Notes: generated by a model from the sequence alone, not told the origin. A stretch of 64,000 nucleotides of DNA from Zobellia uliginosa (GCF_900156625.1 NZ_FTOB01000001.1:372001-436000), one strand, 5' to 3'; shown: positions 9,580-19,142, counted from the stretch's first letter. Numbers and translations are program-made.

Positions 9580-11374
9580 AGTCGTTCAGTTTTAAAACGG
9601 CCATAAAAGCTTGTTGCGGTATTTCAACGTTACCCACTTGGCGCATACGTTTTTTACCTTTCTTCTGTTTTTCCAGCAGTTTTCTTTTACGTGAAATATC
9701 CCCACCATAACATTTGGCGGTAACATCTTTACGTAAGGCCTTTATGGTTTCCCTAGAAATAATTTTAGCACCGATCGCCGCTTGGATGGGAATATCGAAC
9801 TGCTGTCTCGGAATCAACTCCTTTAATTTCTCGCACATTTTTTTACCAATGTTCTGGGCATTGTCAAAATGGATAAGTGCCGATAGGGCATCAACGGGCT
9901 GTGAGTTCAATAAAATATCTACGCGAACCAATTTTGAGGTCCTCATACCGATCGGGGCATAGTCAAAAGAAGCATAGCCTTTTGAAACGGTTTTCAATCG
10001 ATCGTAAAAATCAAAGACGATTTCGGCCAAAGGCATATCGAAGGTAAGTTCAACACGTTCTGTGGTCAGATAGGTCTGATTGGTGATAAGTCCCCTTTTC
10101 TCGATACAAAGCGACATTACGTTACCGACAAAATCGGATTTGGTAATGATCGTAGCCTTGATATAAGGTTCTTCTACGCGATCTATGGTCGACGGGTCGG
10201 GAAGATCTGAAGGGTTGTTTACGATCAACGGCTTTTCGGGATCTTTTCGGGTATAGGCATGGTAACTAACGTTAGGTACGGTAGTTATTACCGTCATATC
10301 GAATTCGCGCTCTAGACGCTCTTGAATGATCTCCATATGGAGCATGCCCAAGAACCCGCAACGAAAACCGAAACCTAGTGCCGCACTACTTTCGGGTGCG
10401 AATACCAATGAGGCATCGTTCAGCTGTAATTTTTCCATGGAAGAACGAAGCTCTTCGAAATCTTCGGTGTCAACAGGATAGATTCCCGCAAAAACCATGG
10501 GCTTTACATCTTCAAAACCAGCAATGGGGTTTTTGGTCGGGTTGGCCGAATCGGTAATGGTATCACCTACTTTTACTTCTCGGGCATCTTTGATACCAGT
10601 AATTAAATAGCCTACATCCCCGGTTTTTATCGACTGTTTCGGATGTTGTGTTAATTTCAAGGTACCTACTTCATCGGCAAAATAGCTTTTGTCGGTAGCT
10701 ACGAATTTAATCTTTTGTCCTTTTTTGATCTCACCGTTGATGACCCTAAAATAGGTCTCTACCCCACGGAAAGGATTGTATACCGAGTCAAAGACCAATG
10801 CTTGTAGGGCTTCATCGGCATTTCCTTGGGGAGCGGGTACACGTTCAATAATGGCGGAAAGGATTTCCTCAATACCGATACCGGTCTTGGCACTGGCGGG
10901 AATTACTTCCTCGGCCGTACAGCCCAAAAGATCTACGATGTCGTCAGTGACTTCTTCAGGGTTGGCACTTGGCAAGTCTACCTTGTTCAGAACGGGAATG
11001 ATCTCTAAATCGTTCTCTAAGGCCAAGTATAGGTTCGATATGGTTTGGGCCTGGATACTTTGCGCTGCATCGACGACCAAAAGGGCGCCTTCACAAGCGG
11101 CAATCGAACGCGATACCTCATAAGAGAAATCTACGTGGCCCGGAGTATCTATCAAGTTGAGCACATATTGCTCACCTTTATAAACATATTCCATTTGTAT
11201 GGCGTGGCTCTTAATGGTGATACCACGTTCTCGCTCTAGATCCATATTGTCTAGTAACTGTTCCTTTTTTTCTCGGGAAGTTACAGATCCTGTGAAATCT
11301 AAAAGACGGTCGGCCAAGGTACTTTTTCCGTGGTCGATATGGGCGATAATACAAAAATTTCGAATATTCTTCAT
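9578..11374 (-). CDS. lepA: Elongation factor 4 (LepA), back-translocating GTPase
   Basis: From the start at 11374 ([19 protein letters not shown]) the protein is 598 residues, matching E. coli LepA. The GTPase motifs are complete: [31 protein letters not shown] and SAKTG. The LepA-specific C-terminal domain follows ([19 protein letters not shown]). The frame is open 13 codons further to 11413, but the TATCTTTG promoter element at 11422-11429 would leave almost no leader for that start, while it leaves about 40 bases for 11374. LepA binds the ribosome and helps during initiation or stalled elongation. Confidence 0.97.
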   Translation of the reverse strand: MKNIRNFCIIAHIDHGKSTLADRLLDFTGSVTSREKKEQLLDNMDLERERGITIKSHAIQMEYVYKGEQYVLNLIDTPGHVDFSYEVSRSIAACEGALLVVDAAQSIQAQTISNLYLALENDLEIIPVLNKVDLPSANPEEVTDDIVDLLGCTAEEVIPASAKTGIGIEEILSAIIERVPAPQGNADEALQALVFDSVYNPFRGVETYFRVINGEIKKGQKIKFVATDKSYFADEVGTLKLTQHPKQSIKTGDVGYLITGIKDAREVKVGDTITDSANPTKNPIAGFEDVKPMVFAGIYPVDTEDFEELRSSMEKLQLNDASLVFAPESSAALGFGFRCGFLGMLHMEIIQERLEREFDMTVITTVPNVSYHAYTRKDPEKPLIVNNPSDLPDPSTIDRVEEPYIKATIITKSDFVGNVMSLCIEKRGLITNQTYLTTERVELTFDMPLAEIVFDFYDRLKTVSKGYASFDYAPIGMRTSKLVRVDILLNSQPVDALSALIHFDNAQNIGKKMCEKLKELIPRQQFDIPIQAAIGAKIISRETIKALRKDVTAKCYGGDISRKRKLLEKQKKGKKRMRQVGNVEIPQQAFMAVLKLND

Positions 11375-11421
11375 TGATGCTGAGCTCATTTCGGTAAGCA
11401 ACTCCTTATTCATTAAGTAGG

Positions 11422-11429
11422 CAAAGATA
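11422..11429 (-). promoter_or_regulatory. lepA -7 promoter element
   Basis: The minus strand reads TATCTTTG, a full match to TAnnTTTG. It fixes the lepA transcription start near 11416 and so supports translation from 11374. Confidence 0.6.
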
Positions 11430-11685
11430 CGTTATTTTCGTACTGTTTTGTACAATAACGAAAAAGCGAGCCTAAATGTAGATGTGATCAGGGTAAAACC
11501 TGCAGATTTTCAACTGTATCCTTTTGGGTTTGGGGAGCCCTGATCCAGCTTGATCTGTATTTTCTAACCTTCGCTTTATAAGGTGAAGCTATTGGAGGAA
11601 TTGATTTACAGGAGCATCATGCCAACTGACGCTGACATTTTGTGTAGGCTATGTAGGGCGCCGTGCTTTTTAAGGCTACATTTAT

Positions 11686-11731
11686 TGTAGGATTTTACCG
11701 AAAATTGTTAGATTTGGGCAAGAATCCTACA
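11686..11731 (+). promoter_or_regulatory. Promoter with flanking 9-bp inverted repeat upstream of the receptor gene
   Basis: TAGATTTG at 11709-11716 matches TAnnTTTG. It is flanked by TGTAGGATT (11686-11694) and AATCCTACA (11723-11731), a perfect 9-bp inverted repeat centred on the promoter. The downstream arm ends 5 bases before the ATG of the receptor gene. This is a candidate operator. The rest of the gap 11430-11685 shows no gene. Confidence 0.5.
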
Positions 11732-11736
11732 GTTTT

Positions 11737-14139
11737 ATGAATCGTTTTTTATGTCCCTTATTTTTAATGTTCTTTTTTAATGGTGTGCTTTATTCCCAAG
11801 AACTGAGCGTAACAGGTTTTGTAAACGATCGGGAAGATCAGGCGGTTGCTTTTGCCAACGTACTTTTGTTGAGCGCTAGCGATTCTACCTTGGTAACAGG
11901 AACCTCTACCGATGAGGCGGGCGCCTATGCAATACAAAATATTTCGGCTGGCCGTTACCTGATCAAGGCCAGTTATATCGGTAACGAAAGCAATGTAATG
12001 GCATTTGAACTCGAAACGGATAAGGAGTTGGGCCCATTGGTTTTGGAAGATACCGATCAAAAATTGGACGAGGTGGTGGTCACTTCACAAAAACCTAGGT
12101 TGGAAAGAAAAATAGACCGATTGGTCTTTAATGTGGAAAATACGGCCTACGCGGATGGAGATGTCTGGGACGTACTCAAAATAACCCCTAGCGTGATGAT
12201 CGTAAACGACAAGTTGAGCGTTAAGGGCAGTAACTCGGTAGGACTTTTGATCAATGGGCGAAAAATAAACATTCCCCATGACGATATCGTCAACCTGTTG
12301 TCGGGTACCTCCGCTTCCAATGTCGAAAATATTGAAGTCATAACCAACCCACCGGCCAAATACAGTGCGGAAGAAAGTGTACTCATCAATATTGTGATGA
12401 AAAAGAACATAATTGCGGGCTATAACGGTGCGGTTTATAATAAATATGTACAAGGGGTGCTGCCGAAGCATACCATAGGCACCGACCATTTTTTTAAGGG
12501 GAAGAAAACCCAATTATCTTTCAATTACAATTTTGGACATGATAGGAAGGTGGTCTACTATACCGATATCACCAATTTTCCCCAAAGTGATGGTTCCCTA
12601 TCGACCTGGACGGCAGAGCAAGAACATTTGAATCGAAGCAAAGCACACAATTTCTCCCTTTTTTTTGACTACGATATTAGCGAAAATAGCCGGTTGAGTT
12701 TTACGACCATTACCCTGTGGGAACCCGAAATCGCACGAGTATACGATACCGATACCGAATTGACCGGCGATAGCCGTTGGTCTAGTTTCGAGACGTTGAA
12801 CCATGCGGAAAAGGAAAAACTGAATACCTCGTATTACGTCGACTATATTCAAGATTTGGGCAACAATGGCGAACAATTATCCTTCAACGCCCATTATACC
12901 TTTTATGACGAGTCCGACGCACAGTTACTCAATACGGCATTTTACAATACGGCAGGTGGATTGGCCGGGGAAAACGATTTTACTACCGACGCCTTACAAA
13001 AAATCAACCTGTACAGTTTTCAAGGAGACTATGAGGCTCCTTTAGGGGATAACGGAAAAATAGAAACGGGACTTCGCTATGCGGGAATAGCCTCTAACAG
13101 TAGTATTCTGCAAGAAGGCTTTGATCGTGACCAACCGGGTATAGACCCTTCGGCCTCTAGTAATTTCGACTATGACGAGTCTATTTATGCGGCCTATGTT
13201 TCCTATTCGGGCAAATGGGACCGTTGGAAGCTAAAGACGGGCCTACGTGCCGAATACGCCCAGACGGAAGGGGAATGGGATATGGAGCGTCAATTTAACG
13301 AACGCAAAAATTTTCAGTTGTTTCCTTCCGGATCGATCCAATTTAGTCCCAGTGAGAAACACGACCTCAACCTGTATTATTTTAGAAAGATTTCTAGGCC
13401 CAGGTACAATAGCATCAATCCCTTTCAAACCTTTCAAAGCACCTTTTCGACCATTGAGGGCGATCCAGAACTATTGCCTTCCACCAGATATTATATAGCC
13501 GCTGGATATACTTATGATAAGTCTTATACAGTAGAACTGTTTTATAAAAGGAAGAAAAACGGACTCGAACAATTGATTTTTCAGAACAATGACAACAACT
13601 TGCTGCGCTTTATTTCTTCAAACCTAGACCAAGAATGGGCCTACGGGATAGATTTATCGCTCAACAAGAATTTTACGGATTTTTATAATTGCTATGTCTT
13701 GGCCAGTTTTTACAGTGAAACCTTCCGTTTTTCCAACTTAAGCACCAATGCGCCTGTAGAACTGGACCAGTTTAGCTGGTTTGTAAGAACGAGCAATAGT
13801 TTTTCCTTCTTGAGCGACCGTTCCCTTACGGCCGACCTTAATTTGATCTATACGGCACCTATGCTTTCGGGCAACTCTAAATTCGATGCCTTTGGGGCAT
13901 TGAACCTCATGTTCCGTAAGACCTTTTACGATAAGAAGCTGAGCATAACCCTAGGGGTGGAGGATATCTTTAACCAAGGCAACCAGTTCAATACGCGAAA
14001 TTACCAAGACCAAAACGGAACCTCATTACAAAGAGGGGAAAATAGATTGTTGGTTGCCGGTCTACGCTACCGATTCGGAAACTCTAAAATACGCGATAAC
14101 AAGAAGTCAAAGAGGGTTGAAGAGCGCAACCGGATCTAA
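11737..14139 (+). CDS. Outer-membrane beta-barrel (TonB-receptor-like) protein
   Basis: An 800-residue protein with a signal peptide ending near FFFNGVLYSQ. Residues 22-110 form a carboxypeptidase-regulatory-like beta-sandwich (SVTGFVNDREDQAVAFANV, then GAYAIQNISAGRYLIKA). A plug-like segment follows (LKITPSVMIVNDKLSVKG, LINGRKINIP) and then a large barrel rich in aromatic strands, ending in GLRYRFGNSK plus a charged tail of about 20 residues. This is the 'outer membrane beta-barrel family' (OMP_b-brl_3) of Bacteroidota. No SusD partner or obvious TonB box is visible nearby, so the substrate is unknown. The inverted repeat around its promoter suggests regulation by a dimeric repressor. Confidence 0.88.
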   Translation: MNRFLCPLFLMFFFNGVLYSQELSVTGFVNDREDQAVAFANVLLLSASDSTLVTGTSTDEAGAYAIQNISAGRYLIKASYIGNESNVMAFELETDKELGPLVLEDTDQKLDEVVVTSQKPRLERKIDRLVFNVENTAYADGDVWDVLKITPSVMIVNDKLSVKGSNSVGLLINGRKINIPHDDIVNLLSGTSASNVENIEVITNPPAKYSAEESVLINIVMKKNIIAGYNGAVYNKYVQGVLPKHTIGTDHFFKGKKTQLSFNYNFGHDRKVVYYTDITNFPQSDGSLSTWTAEQEHLNRSKAHNFSLFFDYDISENSRLSFTTITLWEPEIARVYDTDTELTGDSRWSSFETLNHAEKEKLNTSYYVDYIQDLGNNGEQLSFNAHYTFYDESDAQLLNTAFYNTAGGLAGENDFTTDALQKINLYSFQGDYEAPLGDNGKIETGLRYAGIASNSSILQEGFDRDQPGIDPSASSNFDYDESIYAAYVSYSGKWDRWKLKTGLRAEYAQTEGEWDMERQFNERKNFQLFPSGSIQFSPSEKHDLNLYYFRKISRPRYNSINPFQTFQSTFSTIEGDPELLPSTRYYIAAGYTYDKSYTVELFYKRKKNGLEQLIFQNNDNNLLRFISSNLDQEWAYGIDLSLNKNFTDFYNCYVLASFYSETFRFSNLSTNAPVELDQFSWFVRTSNSFSFLSDRSLTADLNLIYTAPMLSGNSKFDAFGALNLMFRKTFYDKKLSITLGVEDIFNQGNQFNTRNYQDQNGTSLQRGENRLLVAGLRYRFGNSKIRDNKKSKRVEERNRI

Positions 14140-14149
14140 ATCGGCTAGC

Positions 14150-14335
14150 TTACTTCGTATCCAAGCTAAAATTACTGAGCATAATTCCGCAAGTACCAAA
14201 GCTTATGAGCAGGTAAACACCGGTTAGAATAAAGAAAATCTTGGCCATTTTTTTGTTTTTGCTCGCCAAACCTACAATGGCCAGAATCAAGAAAATAATA
14301 GGAGGCCCTATCATTAGGAATACAATCGTAATCAT
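14150..14335 (-). CDS. Small two-helix membrane protein
   Basis: A 61-residue protein with two predicted transmembrane helices (VFLMIGPPIIFLILAIVGLA and IFFILTGVYLLISFGT) joined by a basic loop SKNKKMAK. Its start overlaps the stop of the radical SAM gene by 4 bases, the usual sign of translational coupling. I do not recognise a family. Its place at the end of the Lgt-like/radical SAM unit suggests a membrane accessory role, but this is inference. Confidence 0.65.
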   Translation of the reverse strand: MITIVFLMIGPPIIFLILAIVGLASKNKKMAKIFFILTGVYLLISFGTCGIMLSNFSLDTK

Positions 14336-15732
14336 ACCGTTTCGTTTTGTAGTTGTTCTAAGTACTTTACTTTGTCATCCCTATAAAATAAGTTCATTGT
14401 TTCAAAAGGAATGATTTTATAGTCTTTGTTTACGATGTGTACGCATGATTTTTTAATGGCACGTACATCAAAGTTATGGGCGTCTATAAACTGCATGATG
14501 ATAATTCTAAAGAGATTATCATACCCAAGTTCCGGAGCGTCTATCTCCGGTAAACAGCACATGATGCTCTTTAAATTCTCCGAAGCTTTTTCAACCGAAT
14601 TACCGGTACTGAAGAGCTCTATCATTTTTCCGTGAAGCGCTTCGTCTTGCTCGTAAATAATGGTGTTCTTGCCCTCGTTCAATAGATCGTCAGGGTTGAT
14701 GTAGCGGGTAAGCGGACTCACCTCATCTCCCAATTTTAAGGCGTAGGCCATGACCAGGGCATCGGGGTTGCAGGGTACGGGAATCAGGTCATCGCTTTCA
14801 AAAATGGGCGATTGTTCCAAAATCTTTCTCCGAACTTCGGTAAGGGTTATTCGGTTGTCGTCTACTTCAAAATTCTCTAGACGGCCCGCAATTTGCGTGG
14901 GCTGAAAAGTAACCCCCCGTACACATTTTTGTTTGAGGGCAAAATCTATGGTATCGCCCATTTCATGGTCGTTCAATCCCTTTTGCAAGGTAACGACGAG
15001 CGTGGTCGACAAGTTGAGCCGGTTCAAGTGTTCCAGGGCCTTTAAACGAATATCGGCCAAATCGGCGCCGCGTAGCGTTTGTAGTACCGTATTGTCCAAC
15101 GAATCGAACTGTAGGTAAATTTCAAAATCGGGGGCATAGCTTGCCAGTCGCTCCGCAAAGGCAAAATCCTTGGCAATTTTAATCCCATTCGTATTTACCA
15201 TCAAGTGTCTAATGGGCAAAGTCTTGGCGTAATCGAGAATTTCGAAAAATTGGGGATGTATGCTAGGTTCACCTCCGCTAAGCTGTACCACATCGGGTTC
15301 GCCCTCGTTCTTAACGATAACGTCGAGCATTTTTTTGATTTCCGCCAAGGTGCGATGCCTTCCATAGGAAGGGGAAGACGAAGCATAACAGGTAGGGCAG
15401 GTAAGGTTACAGCGATCGGTAAGCTCAATTACCGTAAGGCAAGAGTGTTGCTCATGGTCTGGGCAGAGGCCACAGTCATAAGGGCAGCCGAAATGTGTTT
15501 TGGTATTAAAGGTCTTGGGGTATTCAGAAGCCTTGTTATAGTTTCTGATGTTTTTATAGTATTCGATATCATCGGCAATAAGCACTTTGCTCCTTCCGTG
15601 TTCTTTGCAGCTTTTGAGCATATAGACCTTGTCGTTCTCAAAAATGATCTTGGCATCTACACGCCGTAAACATTGGGGGCAAAGACTTAGGGTAAAATCA
15701 TAGTAGGTGTAATCTTTGGTAGGCATAGGCAA
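14332..15732 (-). CDS. Radical SAM protein, Tes/MJ0619-like
   Basis: A 466-residue protein. The N-terminus has Cys pairs SLCPQC and CKEHG, then GCPYDCGLCPDHEQHSC, and then the radical SAM cluster motif CNLTCPTC (CxxxCxxC) and the SAM-binding GGEPSIHP. This arrangement of an N-terminal Cys-rich segment before the core is what I know from the archaeal tetraether synthase (Tes, MJ0619) family and its bacterial relatives that join or modify lipid chains. Membership is inferred from motif layout and not from an alignment. The gene overlaps the upstream Lgt-like membrane gene by 35 bases and the downstream small membrane protein by 4, so all three are probably made together. A lipid or isoprenoid substrate is plausible; a peptide or tRNA substrate is not excluded. 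Confidence 0.8.
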   Translation of the reverse strand: MPMPTKDYTYYDFTLSLCPQCLRRVDAKIIFENDKVYMLKSCKEHGRSKVLIADDIEYYKNIRNYNKASEYPKTFNTKTHFGCPYDCGLCPDHEQHSCLTVIELTDRCNLTCPTCYASSSPSYGRHRTLAEIKKMLDVIVKNEGEPDVVQLSGGEPSIHPQFFEILDYAKTLPIRHLMVNTNGIKIAKDFAFAERLASYAPDFEIYLQFDSLDNTVLQTLRGADLADIRLKALEHLNRLNLSTTLVVTLQKGLNDHEMGDTIDFALKQKCVRGVTFQPTQIAGRLENFEVDDNRITLTEVRRKILEQSPIFESDDLIPVPCNPDALVMAYALKLGDEVSPLTRYINPDDLLNEGKNTIIYEQDEALHGKMIELFSTGNSVEKASENLKSIMCCLPEIDAPELGYDNLFRIIIMQFIDAHNFDVRAIKKSCVHIVNKDYKIIPFETMNLFYRDDKVKYLEQLQNETV

Positions 15733-16465
15733 TTCCTTGACGGATGGTTTGGTAGTAGTACAAAAGACAAATTAAGCATAATATTTGGATGCTGCTGAGC
15801 CCAAGAACAAAAAATGTATTGGGTTTCAAGAACTCGATAAAGAAGCGGAAAGAGAAGTAAAGGATCATAAAAATTTTAAAGAGCATGCCGCTTTCCAAGG
15901 CTTGGGCCCTGGTTTTTATCCGTTTTAAAAAAACGAAGAGCACGATGAGAAAAAGGACTTCATACAGGGCGATGGGGTGCCTGCTGAGCCCGTCCCCCAA
16001 ATCCATCCCCATAAAAAAGGAAGTTTCCTTTCCATAGGTAAACTCCTTGGTCCCCGCTAAAAAGCATCCTATCCTACCGATGATAATACCAAGGACAATA
16101 GGCAGGGTAAAGAGGTCTCCCGACGATTGCTTTTCCCCGATGATCCGTTTGGCCAATTCCACGCCCAATAGACCTCCGAACAGCCCGCCCATAATGGTCT
16201 TGTTGTTCAAGAGTACCATCCACCCCTGTTGGTAGTGAACGAGGGGTTCTTCCAAAAAAGCAACAAGCCTAGAAAGTAGCAAGGCCCCAAAAATGGCTCC
16301 GATGATTATGGTCAGCCTATTGTTGGAGGAAATGGCGTCGGTACTGCGTTTACGGGAAAATACATAGTACCTAAAGGCAATGAAAAACGCCAGATATTCG
16401 AGAATCAGGTGTATATTCCATTTTATACCGAAGAGTATGGGTTCAAAAGGTAGTGTTAAATCCAT
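15698..16465 (-). CDS. Lgt-like (prolipoprotein diacylglyceryl transferase family) membrane protein
   Basis: A 255-residue protein with about seven membrane helices. It matches the Lgt fold: GGLFGGLLG, GRIGCFLAGTKEFTYGKET, RHPIALYE and RFFIEFLKPN fall where Lgt has HGGLxGG, GRIGNFxNGE, RHPxQLYE and R/E near the end. Two functional residues of E. coli Lgt are changed: the His of HGG is missing (TIMGG here), and the Asn of GRxGN is Cys. It is therefore probably not the housekeeping lipoprotein enzyme, which would be encoded elsewhere. It is translationally coupled to the radical SAM gene and likely acts on lipids with it. Confidence 0.78.
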   Translation of the reverse strand: MDLTLPFEPILFGIKWNIHLILEYLAFFIAFRYYVFSRKRSTDAISSNNRLTIIIGAIFGALLLSRLVAFLEEPLVHYQQGWMVLLNNKTIMGGLFGGLLGVELAKRIIGEKQSSGDLFTLPIVLGIIIGRIGCFLAGTKEFTYGKETSFFMGMDLGDGLSRHPIALYEVLFLIVLFVFLKRIKTRAQALESGMLFKIFMILYFSFRFFIEFLKPNTFFVLGLSSIQILCLICLLYYYQTIRQGIAYAYQRLHLL

Positions 16466-16519
16466 AGAACGGGGTAAAGATAGTTATGTTCTGCATTTTA
16501 ATGCCTTATAGATTAGTTG

Positions 16520-16527
16520 TAAATTTG
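16520..16527 (+). promoter_or_regulatory. dusB -7 promoter element
   Basis: TAAATTTG matches TAnnTTTG and ends only 5 bases before the dusB ATG at 16533, so the transcript is probably leaderless or has a very short leader. Confidence 0.5.
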
Positions 16528-16532
16528 CGGCC

Positions 16533-17528
16533 ATGCCAAAAATAGGAGACATTCAATTGCCTGATTTTCCGTTGCTTCTTGCCCCTATGGAAGATGTAAG
16601 CGACCCACCCTTTCGTGCCCTCTGTAAAGAGCAGGGCGCCGACGTGGTGTATACCGAGTTTATTTCTTCGGAGGGATTGATTCGCGATGCCGCGAAAAGT
16701 GTAATGAAGTTAGATATCTACGAAAAGGAAAGGCCCGTGGGCATTCAGATTTTCGGGGCCAATCTAGACTCTATGTTGCAATCGGTAGATATCGTAGAGC
16801 AATCGAAGCCGGATATCATCGATATCAATTTTGGCTGTCCGGTGAAAAAGGTGGTCAGTAAGGGAGCCGGTGCCGGTATTTTAAAAGATATAGACCTTAT
16901 GGTATCGCTCACCAAGGCCATGGTGGAGCGCACCAATTTGCCCATTACGGTAAAGACCCGTTTGGGATGGGACCATGATTCCATTAAAATAGTGGAGGTG
17001 GCCGAGCGTTTGCAAGACGTAGGCTGCAAGGCCATAGCCATTCATGGTAGGACCCGGGTGCAGATGTACAAGGGCGAGGCCGACTGGAAGCCCATTGCCG
17101 AGGTAAAGAACAACCAGCGCATGCATATTCCCGTGTTTGGAAACGGCGATGTGGATTCACCCGAGGCCGCAATGCGAATGCGAGACGAATATGGGCTCGA
17201 CGGTGCCATGATCGGGCGTGCCAGCATTGGTTACCCCTGGTTTTTCGATGAGGTAAAGCACTATTTCAAAACCGGAAGCCACAAGGCGCCCCCCAGCATG
17301 CAAGAGCGTGTAAACGCCGCCCGTCGCCATTTGCAAATGGCCATTGATTGGAAGGGCGAAAAATTAGGGGTCTTTGAAACCCGAAGGCATTATACCAATT
17401 ACTTTAAAGGCATCCCCAACTTTAAGGAATACCGCATGAAGATGGTCACCAGCGACGATTCCGTCGATGTATTTTCGGCCTTTGACGAGGTACTTGAGAA
17501 ATTTGGGGACTACCAGTTTACCTCCTAA
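16533..17528 (+). CDS. dusB: tRNA-dihydrouridine synthase (DusB type)
   Basis: A 331-residue flavoenzyme of the Dus family. Visible motifs are LLAPMEDVSDPPFR at the N-terminus (FMN site), DINFGCPVKKVVSKGAG (the family signature with the catalytic Cys), VKTRLGW and IHGRTR in the TIM barrel, and GNGDV and MIGRASIGYPW near the end. The small helical C-terminal domain is present. It reduces specific uridines in the tRNA D-loop using NADPH. It is divergent from the Lgt-like gene and convergent with the permease. Confidence 0.93.
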   Translation: MPKIGDIQLPDFPLLLAPMEDVSDPPFRALCKEQGADVVYTEFISSEGLIRDAAKSVMKLDIYEKERPVGIQIFGANLDSMLQSVDIVEQSKPDIIDINFGCPVKKVVSKGAGAGILKDIDLMVSLTKAMVERTNLPITVKTRLGWDHDSIKIVEVAERLQDVGCKAIAIHGRTRVQMYKGEADWKPIAEVKNNQRMHIPVFGNGDVDSPEAAMRMRDEYGLDGAMIGRASIGYPWFFDEVKHYFKTGSHKAPPSMQERVNAARRHLQMAIDWKGEKLGVFETRRHYTNYFKGIPNFKEYRMKMVTSDDSVDVFSAFDEVLEKFGDYQFTS

Positions 17529-17541
17529 AAACCAAGGAAGA

Positions 17542-18735
17542 TTAAATCGCGATCATTTTTTTGGTAATCCGGCTACTCGCAATTTTAGAGGCGATGATCC
17601 CCAAAATGAATATGGTACCGAACACGATCAGAACGTTGATCCATTGGTACTCTACGGGATAGGCGAGGGAAGGCGTTATTTTCAGCCATCCAAAAGCCAG
17701 TTGTGACCAGATGAGCAGTGAAGCGAAGACCACACCTATAAATCCGCCCAAGCCCGTAACCAACACGCCCTGCATAAAATAGATGCGACGCAGCTCCTTG
17801 AGGGTCGTGCCTAGGCTGTATAGGGTTTTTAGGTTTTGCAGCTTATCTAAGATCATCATAATAATGGCACCGACGACATTGAACAGGGCAATGCCCAAGA
17901 CCAAGGTAAAGATGAGGTAGGTGGCCAAGTTTTCGGTATTGAGCATGCGGTGCAAGGTGCTATTGAGCTCTTGTCGGTCTTTTAAGATTACTTTGTTTCC
18001 GAAAACCGCGGCAATTTTGCTTTTGACCGCCGCCAATTGCGCTACATTTTGCACTTTAAAGTTGACGCCCGATACTTGGTTGGCTTTCTTTTCCAACAGT
18101 TGCTGTACCGAAGGCAGATCGGCAAAAACGTATTTTTTATCTAGGTTTTCCTCAACGGAGTATACCCCACTTAGCACCAAGGCCTTTGTTTTTAGCGATT
18201 TTTGGGTGAGGGAGCCCTTGCCGGGCTTGAGGGCAAGTACCACCAAGGGGTTTTGGTACTGGTTGATGGTAAGCCCGAGAATGTTGGTGATGCCGATACC
18301 GGCCACGGCTTCTTGGCTATTGATCCGCCAAGTACCGTACAAAAGCGTGCTGTCGATACCCGTAACATGGGTGTAATTGGTGTCAATGCCTTTGATAAAG
18401 GCAATATGGCCCTTTTCGCGATGTTTAAGGTATACCTTTTCCTCCAGCTCCTTCGAATAGAAGGCGAGGCCTTCGATCTGGGCAAGTTCTGCTTCCTGTT
18501 CGGGGCTAACGCTAAAGAATTTGCCCGTTGCGGGCAGGGCTTTTAGGTCGGGATCAAAGGTATTGCTGAACGAAAGACTGAACGATTTGAGTCCAGCAAA
18601 TCCCGAAAGCACGATAAATAGGGCTGCCGAGCCTATAACCGTTACCAAAAAGGTAATGAAGTTTATGACGTTCACCGCATTTTGACTGCTTTTGGAACGC
18701 ACATAGCGCTTGGCGATGTAAAACGGAAAATTCAA
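17542..18735 (-). CDS. FtsX/LolE-like ABC transporter permease
   Basis: A 397-residue membrane protein with the four-helix layout of FtsX/MacB permeases: one helix after the MNFPFYIAKRYVRSK start, a periplasmic domain of about 200 residues, then three helices (NLATYLIFTLVLGIALFNVV, VLVTGLGGFIGVVFASLL, VLIVFGTIFILGIIA). RYVRSK is the usual N-terminal motif of LolC/E-like proteins. It probably works with an ATPase encoded elsewhere, in lipoprotein release or a related envelope task. The gene starts 2 bases after the stop of rbfA, a pairing seen in other Flavobacteriaceae. Confidence 0.88.
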   Translation of the reverse strand: MNFPFYIAKRYVRSKSSQNAVNVINFITFLVTVIGSAALFIVLSGFAGLKSFSLSFSNTFDPDLKALPATGKFFSVSPEQEAELAQIEGLAFYSKELEEKVYLKHREKGHIAFIKGIDTNYTHVTGIDSTLLYGTWRINSQEAVAGIGITNILGLTINQYQNPLVVLALKPGKGSLTQKSLKTKALVLSGVYSVEENLDKKYVFADLPSVQQLLEKKANQVSGVNFKVQNVAQLAAVKSKIAAVFGNKVILKDRQELNSTLHRMLNTENLATYLIFTLVLGIALFNVVGAIIMMILDKLQNLKTLYSLGTTLKELRRIYFMQGVLVTGLGGFIGVVFASLLIWSQLAFGWLKITPSLAYPVEYQWINVLIVFGTIFILGIIASKIASSRITKKMIAI

Positions 18736-18737
18736 CC

Positions 18738-19130
18738 TTATAGTTTTTTTCTCTTGTCCAAAAGGTCTCTGTTCTCAATAGGGTTCTCTTCGCCCTTAAG
18801 CGATTTTTCAATGTTCTCGATATAGTCGAGCGAATCGTCTAAAAAGAACAATAACTCGGGCACCCTGCGCAATTGGTGCTTGGTGCGCTGTGCCAATTCG
18901 TGCTTGATGAGGGGCTGATTTGATTTTATGCCCTCCATAAGTGCCTTGGCCTCTTTGTTCGGAAAAATACTGATATATACTTTTGCAATGGAGAGGTCGG
19001 TGGTCACCGAAACTTTCGTAACCGAAATCAACGTACCTTTTAACCCTCCTTCAATGGCGGCCCGTTGTAGAATATCTACGATATCTTCTTGTATGACCCC
19101 CGCAATCTTTTTCTGTCGTTGTGTTTCCAT
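18738..19130 (-). CDS. rbfA: Ribosome-binding factor A
   Basis: From ATG at 19130 (METQRQKKIAGVIQ) the protein is 130 residues, the normal RbfA size. The KH-like fold motifs are visible: the helix KIAGVIQEDIVDILQ, VTKVSVTTDLSIAKVYISIF and LRRVPELLFFLDDSLDY. It binds the 30S subunit during 16S rRNA maturation. The frame is open to 19187 but this adds non-homologous residues. The -7 element at 19135-19142 lies only 4 bases from the ATG, which suggests a leaderless message or a second promoter further up. Confidence 0.93.
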   Translation of the reverse strand: METQRQKKIAGVIQEDIVDILQRAAIEGGLKGTLISVTKVSVTTDLSIAKVYISIFPNKEAKALMEGIKSNQPLIKHELAQRTKHQLRRVPELLFFLDDSLDYIENIEKSLKGEENPIENRDLLDKRKKL

Positions 19131-19134
19131 ACCG

Positions 19135-19142
19135 CAAAAATA
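19135..19142 (-). promoter_or_regulatory. rbfA -7 promoter element
   Basis: The minus strand reads TATTTTTG, matching TAnnTTTG, placed 4 bases before the rbfA ATG. Confidence 0.4.

Noticed and set aside
15698-16465. Housekeeping lgt gene
   Set aside because: The catalytic His and the Asn of the signature are replaced, and the gene is coupled to a radical SAM gene.
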